From positions 520,236-584,235 of the forward strand of contig NZ_KQ948015.1 of assembly GCF_001513965.1 (NCBI RefSeq): DNA of 64,000 nt. The letters run 5' to 3'. This DNA comes from Streptomyces cellostaticus (GTDB lineage Bacteria > Actinomycetota > Actinomycetes > Streptomycetales > Streptomycetaceae). Each line of letters begins with the position of its first letter. The first letter of the stretch is position 1. Both the position numbers and the translations under genes were made by a program. Under the pieces are notes generated by a model. That model did not search any database. It was not told the origin of the DNA and saw nothing but the letters and a program-made list of their open reading frames with translations. Below, in pieces: positions 57,189 to 64,000 of the stretch.

Positions 57189-58688
57189 ATGCGTAGATGG
57201 GGGACGCTCACGGCCGTGTGCCTGGGCACGTTCATGCTGCTGCTGGACGTGACGATCGTGGTGGTGGCGCTGCCGGACATGGCGGGTGCGCTGCACGCCT
57301 CGCTCAGCGATCTGCAGTGGGTGGTCGACGGGTATGCGCTCGCGCTGGCCGCGCTGCTGCTGGGGGTGGGGGCCGCCGCCGACATTCTGGGGCGGCGCCG
57401 GGTTCATGTGGCGGGTGTGGTGCTGTTCGCGGTGGCATCGCTCCTGTGCGGGCTCGCGTCCGGGCCGGGCGTGCTGGTGGCCGCGCGGGCGCTGCAGGGG
57501 GTGGGCGCGGCGGCGATGTTCGCGACGACCCTGCCGCTGCTGGGCTCGGTCTACCAGGGGCCGCAGCGGTCGGCGGCGCTCGGGGTGTGGGGCGCGGTGA
57601 GCGGCGGCGCCGCGGCCGTCGGCCCGGTGCTGGGCGGTCTGCTGACCGAGGGGCCGGGCTGGCGGTGGATCTTCTTCGTGAACCTGCCGGTGAGCGTCGT
57701 CGAGGTGTGGCTGACGCTGCGCGTGGTGCCGGAGTCGCGGGGGCCGCGCGGGATGCGCGTCGACTGGGCGGGCACGGCCGCCTTCGCCGGTTTCGCGGGC
57801 GGGGTCACCTATGCGGTGGTGCGGGCCGGCGAGGACGGCTGGACGGCGCCCTGGGCGCTCACGGCGTTCGCCTGCGCGGCGCTGGCCCTGGTGGTGTTCG
57901 TGCTGGTGGAGCGGCGGGCCGCGCATCCGCTGCTGGACCTCGCTCTGCTGCGCAAGCCCGCGTTCGTGGGGGTGATGGCGGGGGCGTTCGCCTTCAACGG
58001 GGTGGCCTTCGGGGTGACGCCGTACCTGTCGATCTGGATGCAGACGCTGCTCGGCATGAGTCCGGTGCGCAGCGGGCTGACACTGCTGCCGCTGACGGTC
58101 GCGGCGATGATCGTCGCCGTGCTGGTGGGGCGGCTGCTGCACGGTGTGCCGGCCCGGCTGACCATCGGCGGCGGGCTGCTGCTGATCGGCTCGGGGAACC
58201 TCTGCCAGGCCGTGCTGGACGCCGGCTCCGGCTGGACGGCACTGGTGCCGGGGTTCGTGCTGGTGGGCGTCGGCACCGGGTTCGTCTCGCCGACCGTCGC
58301 CGGTGCGGCGCTGGCGGCGGTGCCGACGGAGCGGGCCGGGATGGCGGGCGGCGCGGTCAACACGGTCCGGCAACTGGGGTACGCGCTGGGCGTCGCGGTG
58401 TTCGGCACCGTGCTGACCTCCCGGATGACCGGCACGCTCCCGCACGGCGCGGCCCATGCGCTGGCCGGGGGTGAGGCGGCGGCGCTGCGCGGCAGCGTGT
58501 CCGGGCACACGCTGCGCGCCGCGTTCGCCTCGGGTCTGAACGGCACGCTGGTGGTCGCGGGGCTCTTGGGGATCGCCGCGGGCGCCCTGGTGCTGCTGCT
58601 GGTGCGGACACCCCGGGCGCAGCGGACCGCAGTGACGAATTCGGCTCCCGCGACGCAGACAGAGAAGACGACGGTGCCGCACACCTGA
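57189..58688 (+). CDS. DHA2-type MFS exporter
   Basis: A 499-aa, 14-helix exporter. The first helix carries LLLDVTIVVVALPDMAGAL, the DHA2 motif D1; DLQWVVDGYALALAALLL and GRRRVHVAGVVL follow, and motif C appears as GAVSGGAAAVGPVLGGLL. The ATG follows TTGAGGAC. It is probably controlled by the divergent Lrp-type regulator. The substrate is unknown; amino acid derivatives or drugs are possible given the regulator family. Confidence 0.9.
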   Translation: MRRWGTLTAVCLGTFMLLLDVTIVVVALPDMAGALHASLSDLQWVVDGYALALAALLLGVGAAADILGRRRVHVAGVVLFAVASLLCGLASGPGVLVAARALQGVGAAAMFATTLPLLGSVYQGPQRSAALGVWGAVSGGAAAVGPVLGGLLTEGPGWRWIFFVNLPVSVVEVWLTLRVVPESRGPRGMRVDWAGTAAFAGFAGGVTYAVVRAGEDGWTAPWALTAFACAALALVVFVLVERRAAHPLLDLALLRKPAFVGVMAGAFAFNGVAFGVTPYLSIWMQTLLGMSPVRSGLTLLPLTVAAMIVAVLVGRLLHGVPARLTIGGGLLLIGSGNLCQAVLDAGSGWTALVPGFVLVGVGTGFVSPTVAGAALAAVPTERAGMAGGAVNTVRQLGYALGVAVFGTVLTSRMTGTLPHGAAHALAGGEAAALRGSVSGHTLRAAFASGLNGTLVVAGLLGIAAGALVLLLVRTPRAQRTAVTNSAPATQTEKTTVPHT

Positions 58689-58754
58689 CCTCGCCCGAGG
58701 GGGCCGAACGCGGTAATCGGGTCGGGCAGATTCGGTGGAGATTACGGCACCGAA

Positions 58755-58772
58755 ACTTACTGAACCGTAAGT
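58755..58772. promoter_or_regulatory. palindromic operator candidate before the acyl-CoA synthetase gene
   Basis: ACTTAC-TGAACC-GTAAGT is a perfect 6-6-6 inverted repeat. An overlapping TTACGG/CCGTAA pair spans 58742-58770. The likely binder is a TetR-type fatty acid regulator encoded elsewhere. Confidence 0.55.
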
Positions 58773-58934
58773 CTTCTGTCCGACCCTTCCCCAGTTGAGC
58801 GCATTTTCCAGGCCGTGGCCGGACCATACGTGAGTATTGCTCGATTTCGCGCCCCCTCCCGCCCCGCCGGTGGGTGGGGTAGCTTTCACGGCGCTGTGCG
58901 GAGCGTCACTGAGGAGCAGAAGCGGGGAGCGGGT

Positions 58935-60761
58935 TTGCGCGAGTTCACCAACCCTCCGTTGGCGTCGGCGCCGCCGGTGGGCGGTCTGGCCGACGTCGTC
59001 TTCGACCATGCCCAGACGGACCCCCTGCACATCGCGCTCGGCCGCAAGGACGAATCCGGCCAGTGGCGGGACGTGACCTCCGCCGAGTTCCGCGACGAGG
59101 TCCTCGCACTCGCCAAGGGGCTCCTCGCCCAGGGCATCCGCTTCGGTGACCGGGTCGCGATCATGTCCCGCACCCGCTACGAGTGGACCCTGTTCGACTT
59201 CGCGCTGTGGACGATCGGCGCCCAGGTGATCCCGGTCTACCCGACGTCCTCGGCCGAGCAGTGCTTCTGGATGCTCTACGACGCCGAGGTGTCGGCGGCG
59301 GTCGTGGAGCACGAGGACCACGCGATGACCATCGCCACCGTCATCGACCGGCTCCCGCAGCTGCACCGGCTGTGGCAGCTGGACGCGGGCTGTGTGCAGG
59401 AGCTGTACGACGCGGGCGCGCACCTGGACGACGAGATGGTGCACCGGCACCGGCAGGCGGTCACCCCGGACTCGGTCGCCACGATCATCTACACCTCGGG
59501 CACGACCGGCCGTCCCAAGGGCTGTGTGATCTCGCACGGCAACTTCATGTGGGAGGCGGACACGGTCATCGAGCGGTGGGAGCCGGTCTTCCACTCCAAG
59601 AAGGGTGACGAGGCGTCCACGCTGCTGTTCCTGCCGCTGGCGCACGTCTTCGGGCGGATGGTGGAGGTCGCGGCGATCCGCGGCCGGGTCCGTTTCGGGC
59701 ACCAGCCGCAGCTGAACGCGGCCGCGCTGCTGCCGGATCTCGCCGCGTTCCGGCCGACGTTCATCCTCGCGGTGCCGTACATCTTCGAGAAGGTGTTCAA
59801 CGCGGCCCGGCGCAGGGCGGAGAAGGACGGCAAGGCGGGACCGTTCGAGAAGGCGGTCGAGGTCGCCGTGAAGTACGCCGACGCCGTCGAGGCCAAGGCC
59901 TGGGGCATCGGGCCGGGGCCCTCGGCGGGCCTGAGGATGCAGCATCAGCTGTTCGACAAGCTCGTGTATGCAAAAGTCCGTGCGGCGATGGGCGGTCGTA
60001 TACGGAATGCGATGTCCGGTGGTTCGGCGATGGACCGCCGGCTGGGCCTGTTCTTCGCGGGCGCGGGCGTGCAGATCTACGAGGGCTACGGTCTGACCGA
60101 GTCGACGGCTGCGGCGACCGCGAACCCGCCCGAGCGCACCCGCTACGGCACCGTCGGCCAGGCCATCCCGGGCGTCACCGTGCACATCGCGGACGACGGG
60201 GAGATCTGGCTGCACGGCGGGAACGTCTTCCAGGGCTACCTCAACAACCAGAAGGCCACCGACGAGACCCTGCACGACGGCTGGCTCGCCACCGGCGACC
60301 TCGGTTCGCTCGACGAGGACGGCTATCTGACCATCACCGGCCGCAAGAAGGAGATCCTGGTGACCTCCGGCGGCAAGAGCGTCTCCCCCGGTGTCCTGGA
60401 GGAGCGGGTCCGTGACCATCCGCTGGTCAACCAGTGCATCGTCGTCGGCAACGACCGCCCCTACATCGCGGCCCTGGTCACCCTCGACCAGGAGGCCGTG
60501 GAGCACTGGCTGCAGATGCGCGGCAAGCCGAGGCTGACCCCCGCCCAGCTGGTGCGGGACCCGGATCTGGAGACGGAGGTGCGGCGGGCGGTCGTCGCCG
60601 CCAACACCCTCGTCTCCCAGGCCGAGTCGATCCGCACCTTCCGCATCCTGGCGCAGCCGTTCACCGAGGAACACGGCCTGCTGACACCGTCGCTGAAGCT
60701 GAAACGGAAGGCGATCGAGAAGGCGTACGAGAACGAGGTCGAGGCCCTCTACCGGGCCTGA
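58935..60761 (+). CDS. long-chain fatty acid:CoA ligase (AMP-dependent synthetase)
   Basis: A 608-aa adenylate-forming enzyme. The P-loop-like motif is TIIYTSGTTGRPKGCVISH, then GYGLTESTAAATANPPE, DGWLATGDLGSLDEDGYLTITG and GRKKEILVTSGGKSVSP. It follows the FAA1-like long-chain pattern. The TTG at 58935 follows GGGGAGCGGG and gives the usual REFTNPP beginning; in-frame GTG and ATG starts upstream are possible. It activates fatty acids to acyl-CoA for degradation or lipid synthesis. Codons near 59965-60010 (TAT GCA AAA, CGT ATA) are rare for this genome. Confidence 0.92.
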   Translation: MREFTNPPLASAPPVGGLADVVFDHAQTDPLHIALGRKDESGQWRDVTSAEFRDEVLALAKGLLAQGIRFGDRVAIMSRTRYEWTLFDFALWTIGAQVIPVYPTSSAEQCFWMLYDAEVSAAVVEHEDHAMTIATVIDRLPQLHRLWQLDAGCVQELYDAGAHLDDEMVHRHRQAVTPDSVATIIYTSGTTGRPKGCVISHGNFMWEADTVIERWEPVFHSKKGDEASTLLFLPLAHVFGRMVEVAAIRGRVRFGHQPQLNAAALLPDLAAFRPTFILAVPYIFEKVFNAARRRAEKDGKAGPFEKAVEVAVKYADAVEAKAWGIGPGPSAGLRMQHQLFDKLVYAKVRAAMGGRIRNAMSGGSAMDRRLGLFFAGAGVQIYEGYGLTESTAAATANPPERTRYGTVGQAIPGVTVHIADDGEIWLHGGNVFQGYLNNQKATDETLHDGWLATGDLGSLDEDGYLTITGRKKEILVTSGGKSVSPGVLEERVRDHPLVNQCIVVGNDRPYIAALVTLDQEAVEHWLQMRGKPRLTPAQLVRDPDLETEVRRAVVAANTLVSQAESIRTFRILAQPFTEEHGLLTPSLKLKRKAIEKAYENEVEALYRA

Positions 60762-60875
60762 CGATCCGCCCAGCTCCTCGCGGGCGAGGCCGGCCGCGCT
60801 GCCGTGGCCGCCGTCGGCCGTGCCGTCGCGGTCCCGGCTGCGCGCAGCCGGGCGCGGCCGATCTGCGCCGCAGGG

Positions 60876-60893
60876 ACTGACTATCCGGTCAGT
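60876..60893. promoter_or_regulatory. palindromic operator candidate before the second aldo/keto reductase
   Basis: ACTGAC-TATCCG-GTCAGT is a perfect 6-6-6 inverted repeat, about 93 bases upstream of the reductase start. Confidence 0.55.
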
Positions 60894-60985
60894 TGGTGCG
60901 GATTCCGTGGTCAGGAATGCATACCGGCCCGTGATCGTTGACGATGGGAGTACCACCTGTCGACAACCGAAGGATCAACAAGCTC

Positions 60986-61822
60986 GTGAGCAGCAAGGTC
61001 CCCCCGATCATCCTCAACAACGGCGTCGAGATGCCCCAGCTGGGCTACGGCGTCTGGCAGGTGCCGGACGACGAGGCCGAGCGGGCCGTCGCCACGGCGC
61101 TCGAGGCCGGGTACCGCAGCATCGACACAGCGGCGATCTACGGCAACGAAGCGGGCACCGGCAAGGCCATCGCCGCCTCCGCCCTGCCCCGTGAGGACAT
61201 CTTCGTCACCACCAAGCTCTGGAACAGCGACCAGGGGTACGACTCCACGCTGCGCGCGTTCGACGCGTCGCTGGAGAAGCTGGGTCTCGACTACGTGGAC
61301 CTGTACCTGATCCACTGGCCGCTGCCGTCCCGGGACAAGTACACCGACACCTACAAGGCGTTCGAGAAGCTGCATGCCGACGGCCGTGTGAAGGCGATCG
61401 GCGTGTCCAACTTCCTTCCCGAGCACCTGCGGCGGCTGACGGCGCAGACGTCGGTCGTCCCGGCCGTCAATCAGATCGAGCTGCACCCGCACCTGCAGCA
61501 GCGCGAGGCGCGCGCGTTCCATGCGGAGCAGGGCATCGCCACCGAGGCCTGGTCGCCGCTCGGCCAGGGCAAGGGCCTGCTGGAGGTGCCGGCCATCGTC
61601 GCCATCGCGCAGAAGCACGGCCGCACTCCGGCGCAGGTCGTGCTGCGCTGGCACCTCCAGCTGGGGAACGTCGTGATCCCGAAGTCCGTGACGCCGTCGC
61701 GGATCAGGGAGAACATCGAGGTGTTCGACTTCACCCTGGACGACGAGGACCTCGCGGCGATCAGCGCCCTCAACGAGGACCGGCGGATCGGCCCGGACCC
61801 GGCCACCTTCGACCTGGGCTGA
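60986..61822 (+). CDS. aldo/keto reductase (AKR5-like, 2,5-diketogluconate reductase type)
   Basis: A 278-aa TIM-barrel NADPH reductase. The catalytic Asp and Tyr are in RSIDTAAIYGNEAGTG, Lys in FVTTKLWNSDQG and His in LYLIHWPLPS; cofactor-binding VIPKSVTPSRIRENI closes the barrel. The GTG start gives VSSKVPPIILNNGVEMPQLG, with AAGGA eleven bases upstream; an upstream ATG is possible. A perfect terminator follows. Confidence 0.9.
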   Translation: MSSKVPPIILNNGVEMPQLGYGVWQVPDDEAERAVATALEAGYRSIDTAAIYGNEAGTGKAIAASALPREDIFVTTKLWNSDQGYDSTLRAFDASLEKLGLDYVDLYLIHWPLPSRDKYTDTYKAFEKLHADGRVKAIGVSNFLPEHLRRLTAQTSVVPAVNQIELHPHLQQREARAFHAEQGIATEAWSPLGQGKGLLEVPAIVAIAQKHGRTPAQVVLRWHLQLGNVVIPKSVTPSRIRENIEVFDFTLDDEDLAAISALNEDRRIGPDPATFDLG

Positions 61823-61834
61823 CACCCGCACGGC

Positions 61835-61879
61835 GCGCGGCCGTCCGCCCCGCCGCCGAGGCGGGGCGGACGGCCGCGC
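61835..61879. terminator. bidirectional terminator, perfect 20-bp stem
   Basis: The left arm at 61835-61854 and right arm at 61860-61879 are exactly complementary around the loop GCCGA. It separates two convergent genes. Confidence 0.92.
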
Positions 61880-61901
61880 CCGAACCTAGGCGCAGGCGAG
61901 G

Positions 61902-62513
61902 TCAGTTGAGGCGCAGCTCCGAGTGCACGACCTCGAACTCCTCCAGGCCCGTGACGCTCACGTGGGCCTTGGCCGCGCCCTCGTGCCGGGCCGCCGCCTG
62001 GCCGGCCCGGGAAGCGACCATCGAGGAACGGTCGACGAAGAGGGTGCCGACCCGGCCCGTGCCGTGCTCCCGGTCGATGAGCAGGGTGGCCCTGGCCAGT
62101 CCTGGCAGGGTCTCCAGGCGCGGGATCACAGTCGAGCGGAACGTCTCGGCCAACAGGTCCGCGTCGGCGGGGTCGAACTCGACCCGGCTGACGCGCAGTC
62201 CGCCGCCCACCCGTGGTGCCTGGACCGGGTGGACCACCGCCGCTTCGAAGTTCTCCACCGCCAGCGTGCCCGCGAACGGCTCCAGCAGCGCCGGTCTGTG
62301 CTCGCGCATGACCTCGTCACTGTTGTGTCGCGCCTCCTCGGAGTCCCACCAGCTCACCCCCATCAGCTTGCCGAGCTCCCGGTCCACGAAGACCCCGGCC
62401 CCTCGGTAGCCCGGACGTTCTTCGAGCAGGTCCCGCCCTTCGGTGTTCAGCGCCCGGACGGCCGTGTCGATCTTCGCGGGATCGCCGGTCACATAGATGC
62501 TGCGTACGAACAT
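61902..62513 (-). CDS. ABM/dimeric-barrel-like protein of unknown function
   Basis: A 203-aa protein made of two similar halves: MFVRSIYVTGDPAKIDTAVRAL and RVSRVEFDPADADLLAETFRSTVIPRLETLPG. Each ends in strands like those of antibiotic-biosynthesis-monooxygenase barrels. A GVFVDRELGKLMGVSWWDSEE segment resembles heme-degrading or ABM-type proteins. The ATG follows GGGAGG. No catalytic residues can be named, and function is unknown. Confidence 0.7.
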   Translation of the reverse strand: MFVRSIYVTGDPAKIDTAVRALNTEGRDLLEERPGYRGAGVFVDRELGKLMGVSWWDSEEARHNSDEVMREHRPALLEPFAGTLAVENFEAAVVHPVQAPRVGGGLRVSRVEFDPADADLLAETFRSTVIPRLETLPGLARATLLIDREHGTGRVGTLFVDRSSMVASRAGQAAARHEGAAKAHVSVTGLEEFEVVHSELRLN

Positions 62514-62644
62514 GGCATGTCGCCTCCCAGCTCGACATAACCAGTCTTCCCCGGGGGGCAAACCACCGCAAACACCACAGTGCGCCCGACTTCTTCGCGG
62601 AGGCTTGACGCGGACATGCAGATGGGCCACCTTGTACGGCACCG

Positions 62645-62663
62645 GTAAGGAAACTTTCCTAAC
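62645..62663 (+). promoter_or_regulatory. chitosanase operator palindrome
   Basis: GTAAGGAAA-C-TTTCCTAAC is a 9-1-9 inverted repeat with one mismatch, just before the ribosome site of the chitosanase gene. AGGAAA/TTTCCT palindromes precede Streptomyces chitosanase genes and are bound by a ROK-family repressor (recalled). Confidence 0.7.
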
Positions 62664-62678
62664 AGAAGGGCTCCCCCA

Positions 62679-63371
62679 GTGCGCCTTCGAACACTGACCC
62701 TCGCCGCGGCCTCCGGAGCCGCCCTCCTCGCCGCCGGAGCGCTCCCCGCCAACGCCTCGGCAAACGCCCCGACTTCGGCCCAGGAGGGCTCGGTCAGCGC
62801 GGCCGACCTGCTCGCCAAGGTGACGTCCTGTGCGCAGATATCCCACGGCAAATACCAGACCGACGAGGAGACTTCGGCCACGGTGCCCGTGTGCGGCAAG
62901 AACGGCGCGGTGTTCTGGAAGGCCGACATGGACGTCGACTGCGACGGCCAGCGCACCACCAACTGCAACGAGAACCGCGACCCCTGGTACCAGGACGACA
63001 CCGCCTTCCACCAGTCGGACGGCAAGCCCCTGAGGGCCGAGTCACTGCCGTACGTGGTCGTGCCCAGCTCCAGCAGCATCTGGAACTACTCCGGCGCCGG
63101 CATCAAGGGCGGCGGTGTCGTCGCCGTCGTCTACAACAACAAGGTCGAGTACGCCGTCGTCGGTGACACCGGCCCCACGAAGATCATCGGCGAGGCCTCG
63201 TACGCCACCGCCAAGGCGCTCGGCATCGACCCCGACCCGGCCACCGGCGGGGCCGACTCCGGCGTGACGTACATCCTCTTCAAGAACTCCAAGGCCTCCC
63301 CCATCGAGAGCCACAGCGCAGCGGTCTCCCTCGGGGACCAGCTGGCCAAGCAGTTCCTCGCGAACAACTGA
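62679..63371 (+). CDS. secreted GH75 chitosanase
   Basis: A 230-aa exported enzyme starting at a GTG after AGAAGGG. The signal peptide ends NASA or nearby. Family 75 features are YQTDEETSATVPVCGKNGAVFWKADMDVDCDG with the catalytic Asp, then DDTAFHQSDG, LPYVVVPSSS and VYNNKVEYAVVGDTGPTKIIGEAS. It hydrolyses chitosan outside the cell. The palindrome upstream suggests repression lifted by chitosan fragments. Confidence 0.92.
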   Translation: MRLRTLTLAAASGAALLAAGALPANASANAPTSAQEGSVSAADLLAKVTSCAQISHGKYQTDEETSATVPVCGKNGAVFWKADMDVDCDGQRTTNCNENRDPWYQDDTAFHQSDGKPLRAESLPYVVVPSSSSIWNYSGAGIKGGGVVAVVYNNKVEYAVVGDTGPTKIIGEASYATAKALGIDPDPATGGADSGVTYILFKNSKASPIESHSAAVSLGDQLAKQFLANN

Positions 63372-63384
63372 CATTCGTTCTACG

Positions 63385-63724
63385 TCAGTTGACCTGCCCC
63401 AGCGGGCGTATGACCACGGTGCCGACGTCGACCCCGATGCCGAACGGGCCGCCGTGGGCGCGGGCGCAGACCGCGGCAGCCGACCGCTCGGGTACCAACG
63501 GGCGCGTGCGGTCGGCCGGATGAGCCGTCGCGAGGTGGTCCTCCGCGCCGTCCGGCCCAAAGCCGAAGGCCGGCAGCCGGGGTGACGTCGCCGCCCACAC
63601 CTCGGCGGACGCGTCGGGCGCCCCGGCCGGGAGCAGCGAGCCGTCGGCGGAGAACGCCAGGGCCGTGCGCCGCGTCCCACAGGGTGACCCGGCCCCGGAA
63701 GCCGGCGACGGCGGCATACCTCAC
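63385..63724 (-). pseudogene. eroded WD40-repeat fragment
   Basis: One frame reads AGFRGRVTLWDAAHG, the end of a WD40 blade; another continues RRTALAFSADGSLLPAG and SAEVWAATSPRLPAFGF, the next blade. The two are out of frame and the usual residues between them are missing. The rest is unlike any intact family. It is best explained as the remnant of a WD40 protein gene after deletion and frameshift. Confidence 0.6.
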
Positions 63725-64000
63725 CAGACGGGTCGCACCGCCGTGTGGACCGTGTACGCGCCCAGGACGAACACGTCCGGCCTGCGGTGCACGCTCGCCG
63801 GATCGGACGGGTCGAGCAGGCGGTCCAGGGTGGCGCGGTCCTCGGCGTCCACGCCCTCGGCGACGGCCTGGCGCAGCCGGGACAGGGCGGCGACGACGTA
63901 GGCGCGGGCCCGGTCGGTCGCGGGGGCCGGCAGATCGAGGAGGAAACTGCGGGTGCGGGTGTGCTTCAGGCCGGCGGAGGTCAGCAGCGCCGGCCAGTCC
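63721..64000 (-). CDS. class I SAM-dependent methyltransferase, C-terminal part (cut by window edge)
   Basis: The frame is open to the window end and stops at 63721. The visible 92 residues, ending with LDPSDPASVHRRPDVFVLGAYTVHTAVRPVW, match the tail of actinobacterial class I methyltransferases, with FLLDLPAPATDRARAYV before it. The SAM-binding core is outside the window, so the family call is moderate. Confidence 0.7.
   Translation of the reverse strand, partial: DWPALLTSAGLKHTRTRSFLLDLPAPATDRARAYVVAALSRLRQAVAEGVDAEDRATLDRLLDPSDPASVHRRPDVFVLGAYTVHTAVRPVW

Noticed and set aside
57096..60956. A 1286-codon open frame on the minus strand across the Lrp/MFS/acyl-CoA synthetase region
   Set aside because: It is antisense to two well-recognised genes, has low-complexity Arg/Gln/His/Gly composition and no family motif. 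It is a by-product of high GC and codon-position bias.

Overview
The window is very GC-rich, uses GTG and TTG starts freely, has tightly overlapping operons and carries gene families typical of actinomycetes (OpcA, several TetR regulators, F420/PPOX enzymes, GH75 chitosanase). Everything fits a Streptomyces chromosome. There is no prophage, IS element, CRISPR array or obvious polyketide/peptide cluster. One tRNA (Leu, GAG) is present.

Layout. 1-4480: pentose-phosphate/glycolysis operon zwf(partial)-opcA-pgi-gnd plus a histidine phosphatase. 4502-6409: GT39 membrane glycosyltransferase. 6564-11683: a quinate/shikimate-type module (dehydroshikimate dehydratase, shikimate dehydrogenase, TetR, MFS importer) tied together by two matching 24-bp operators. 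11744-17602: VOC protein, two TetR systems with clear operators, an F420/PPOX enzyme, a DHA2 exporter and a serine hydrolase. 17658-21979: four overlapping genes (saccharopine reductase-like, lysine-forming saccharopine dehydrogenase-like, FAD oxidase, ornithine cyclodeaminase/ketimine reductase-like) that look like a lysine/pipecolate catabolic operon. 22013-29213: an unusual cluster with a GTP cyclohydrolase II paralogue carrying Met120 (the formyl-product type), a divergent creatininase-family enzyme (candidate deformylase), and an operon of Zn-less MDR dehydrogenase, active-site-altered PTPS/QueD homologue, GT4 glycosyltransferase, methyltransferase and flippase-like membrane protein, with a divergent CDP-alcohol phosphatidyltransferase. 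This is the best candidate for an uncharacterised pathway.

29274-30636: copper-type YcnI protein and a His/Met-rich membrane protein. 30708-35259: sugar ABC transporter plus GH1 beta-glucosidase. 35588-37648: a second EF-G. 38273-39325: aldo/keto reductase behind a MerR-style promoter. 39556-39640: tRNA-Leu.

39818-49975 looks like a decayed oxalate/formate island: aldehyde dehydrogenase, a sucD remnant fused head-to-head to an oxalate/formate-antiporter remnant, LtrA, GntR, FabH-like KAS III, an intact antiporter with an overlapping 54-aa small subunit, a truncated NuoF-like formate dehydrogenase subunit, a frameshifted Fe-S subunit, and intact fdhD. 50086-64000: isochorismatase-like/MarR/quinone reductase, sialidase, BASS transporter, LysR, Lrp, DHA2 exporter, long-chain acyl-CoA synthetase, aldo/keto reductase, an ABM-like protein, a GH75 chitosanase, an eroded WD40 fragment and the end of a methyltransferase gene.

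Method limits: all calls come from reading motifs, translation and gene order. No alignment, HMM or folding program was run.
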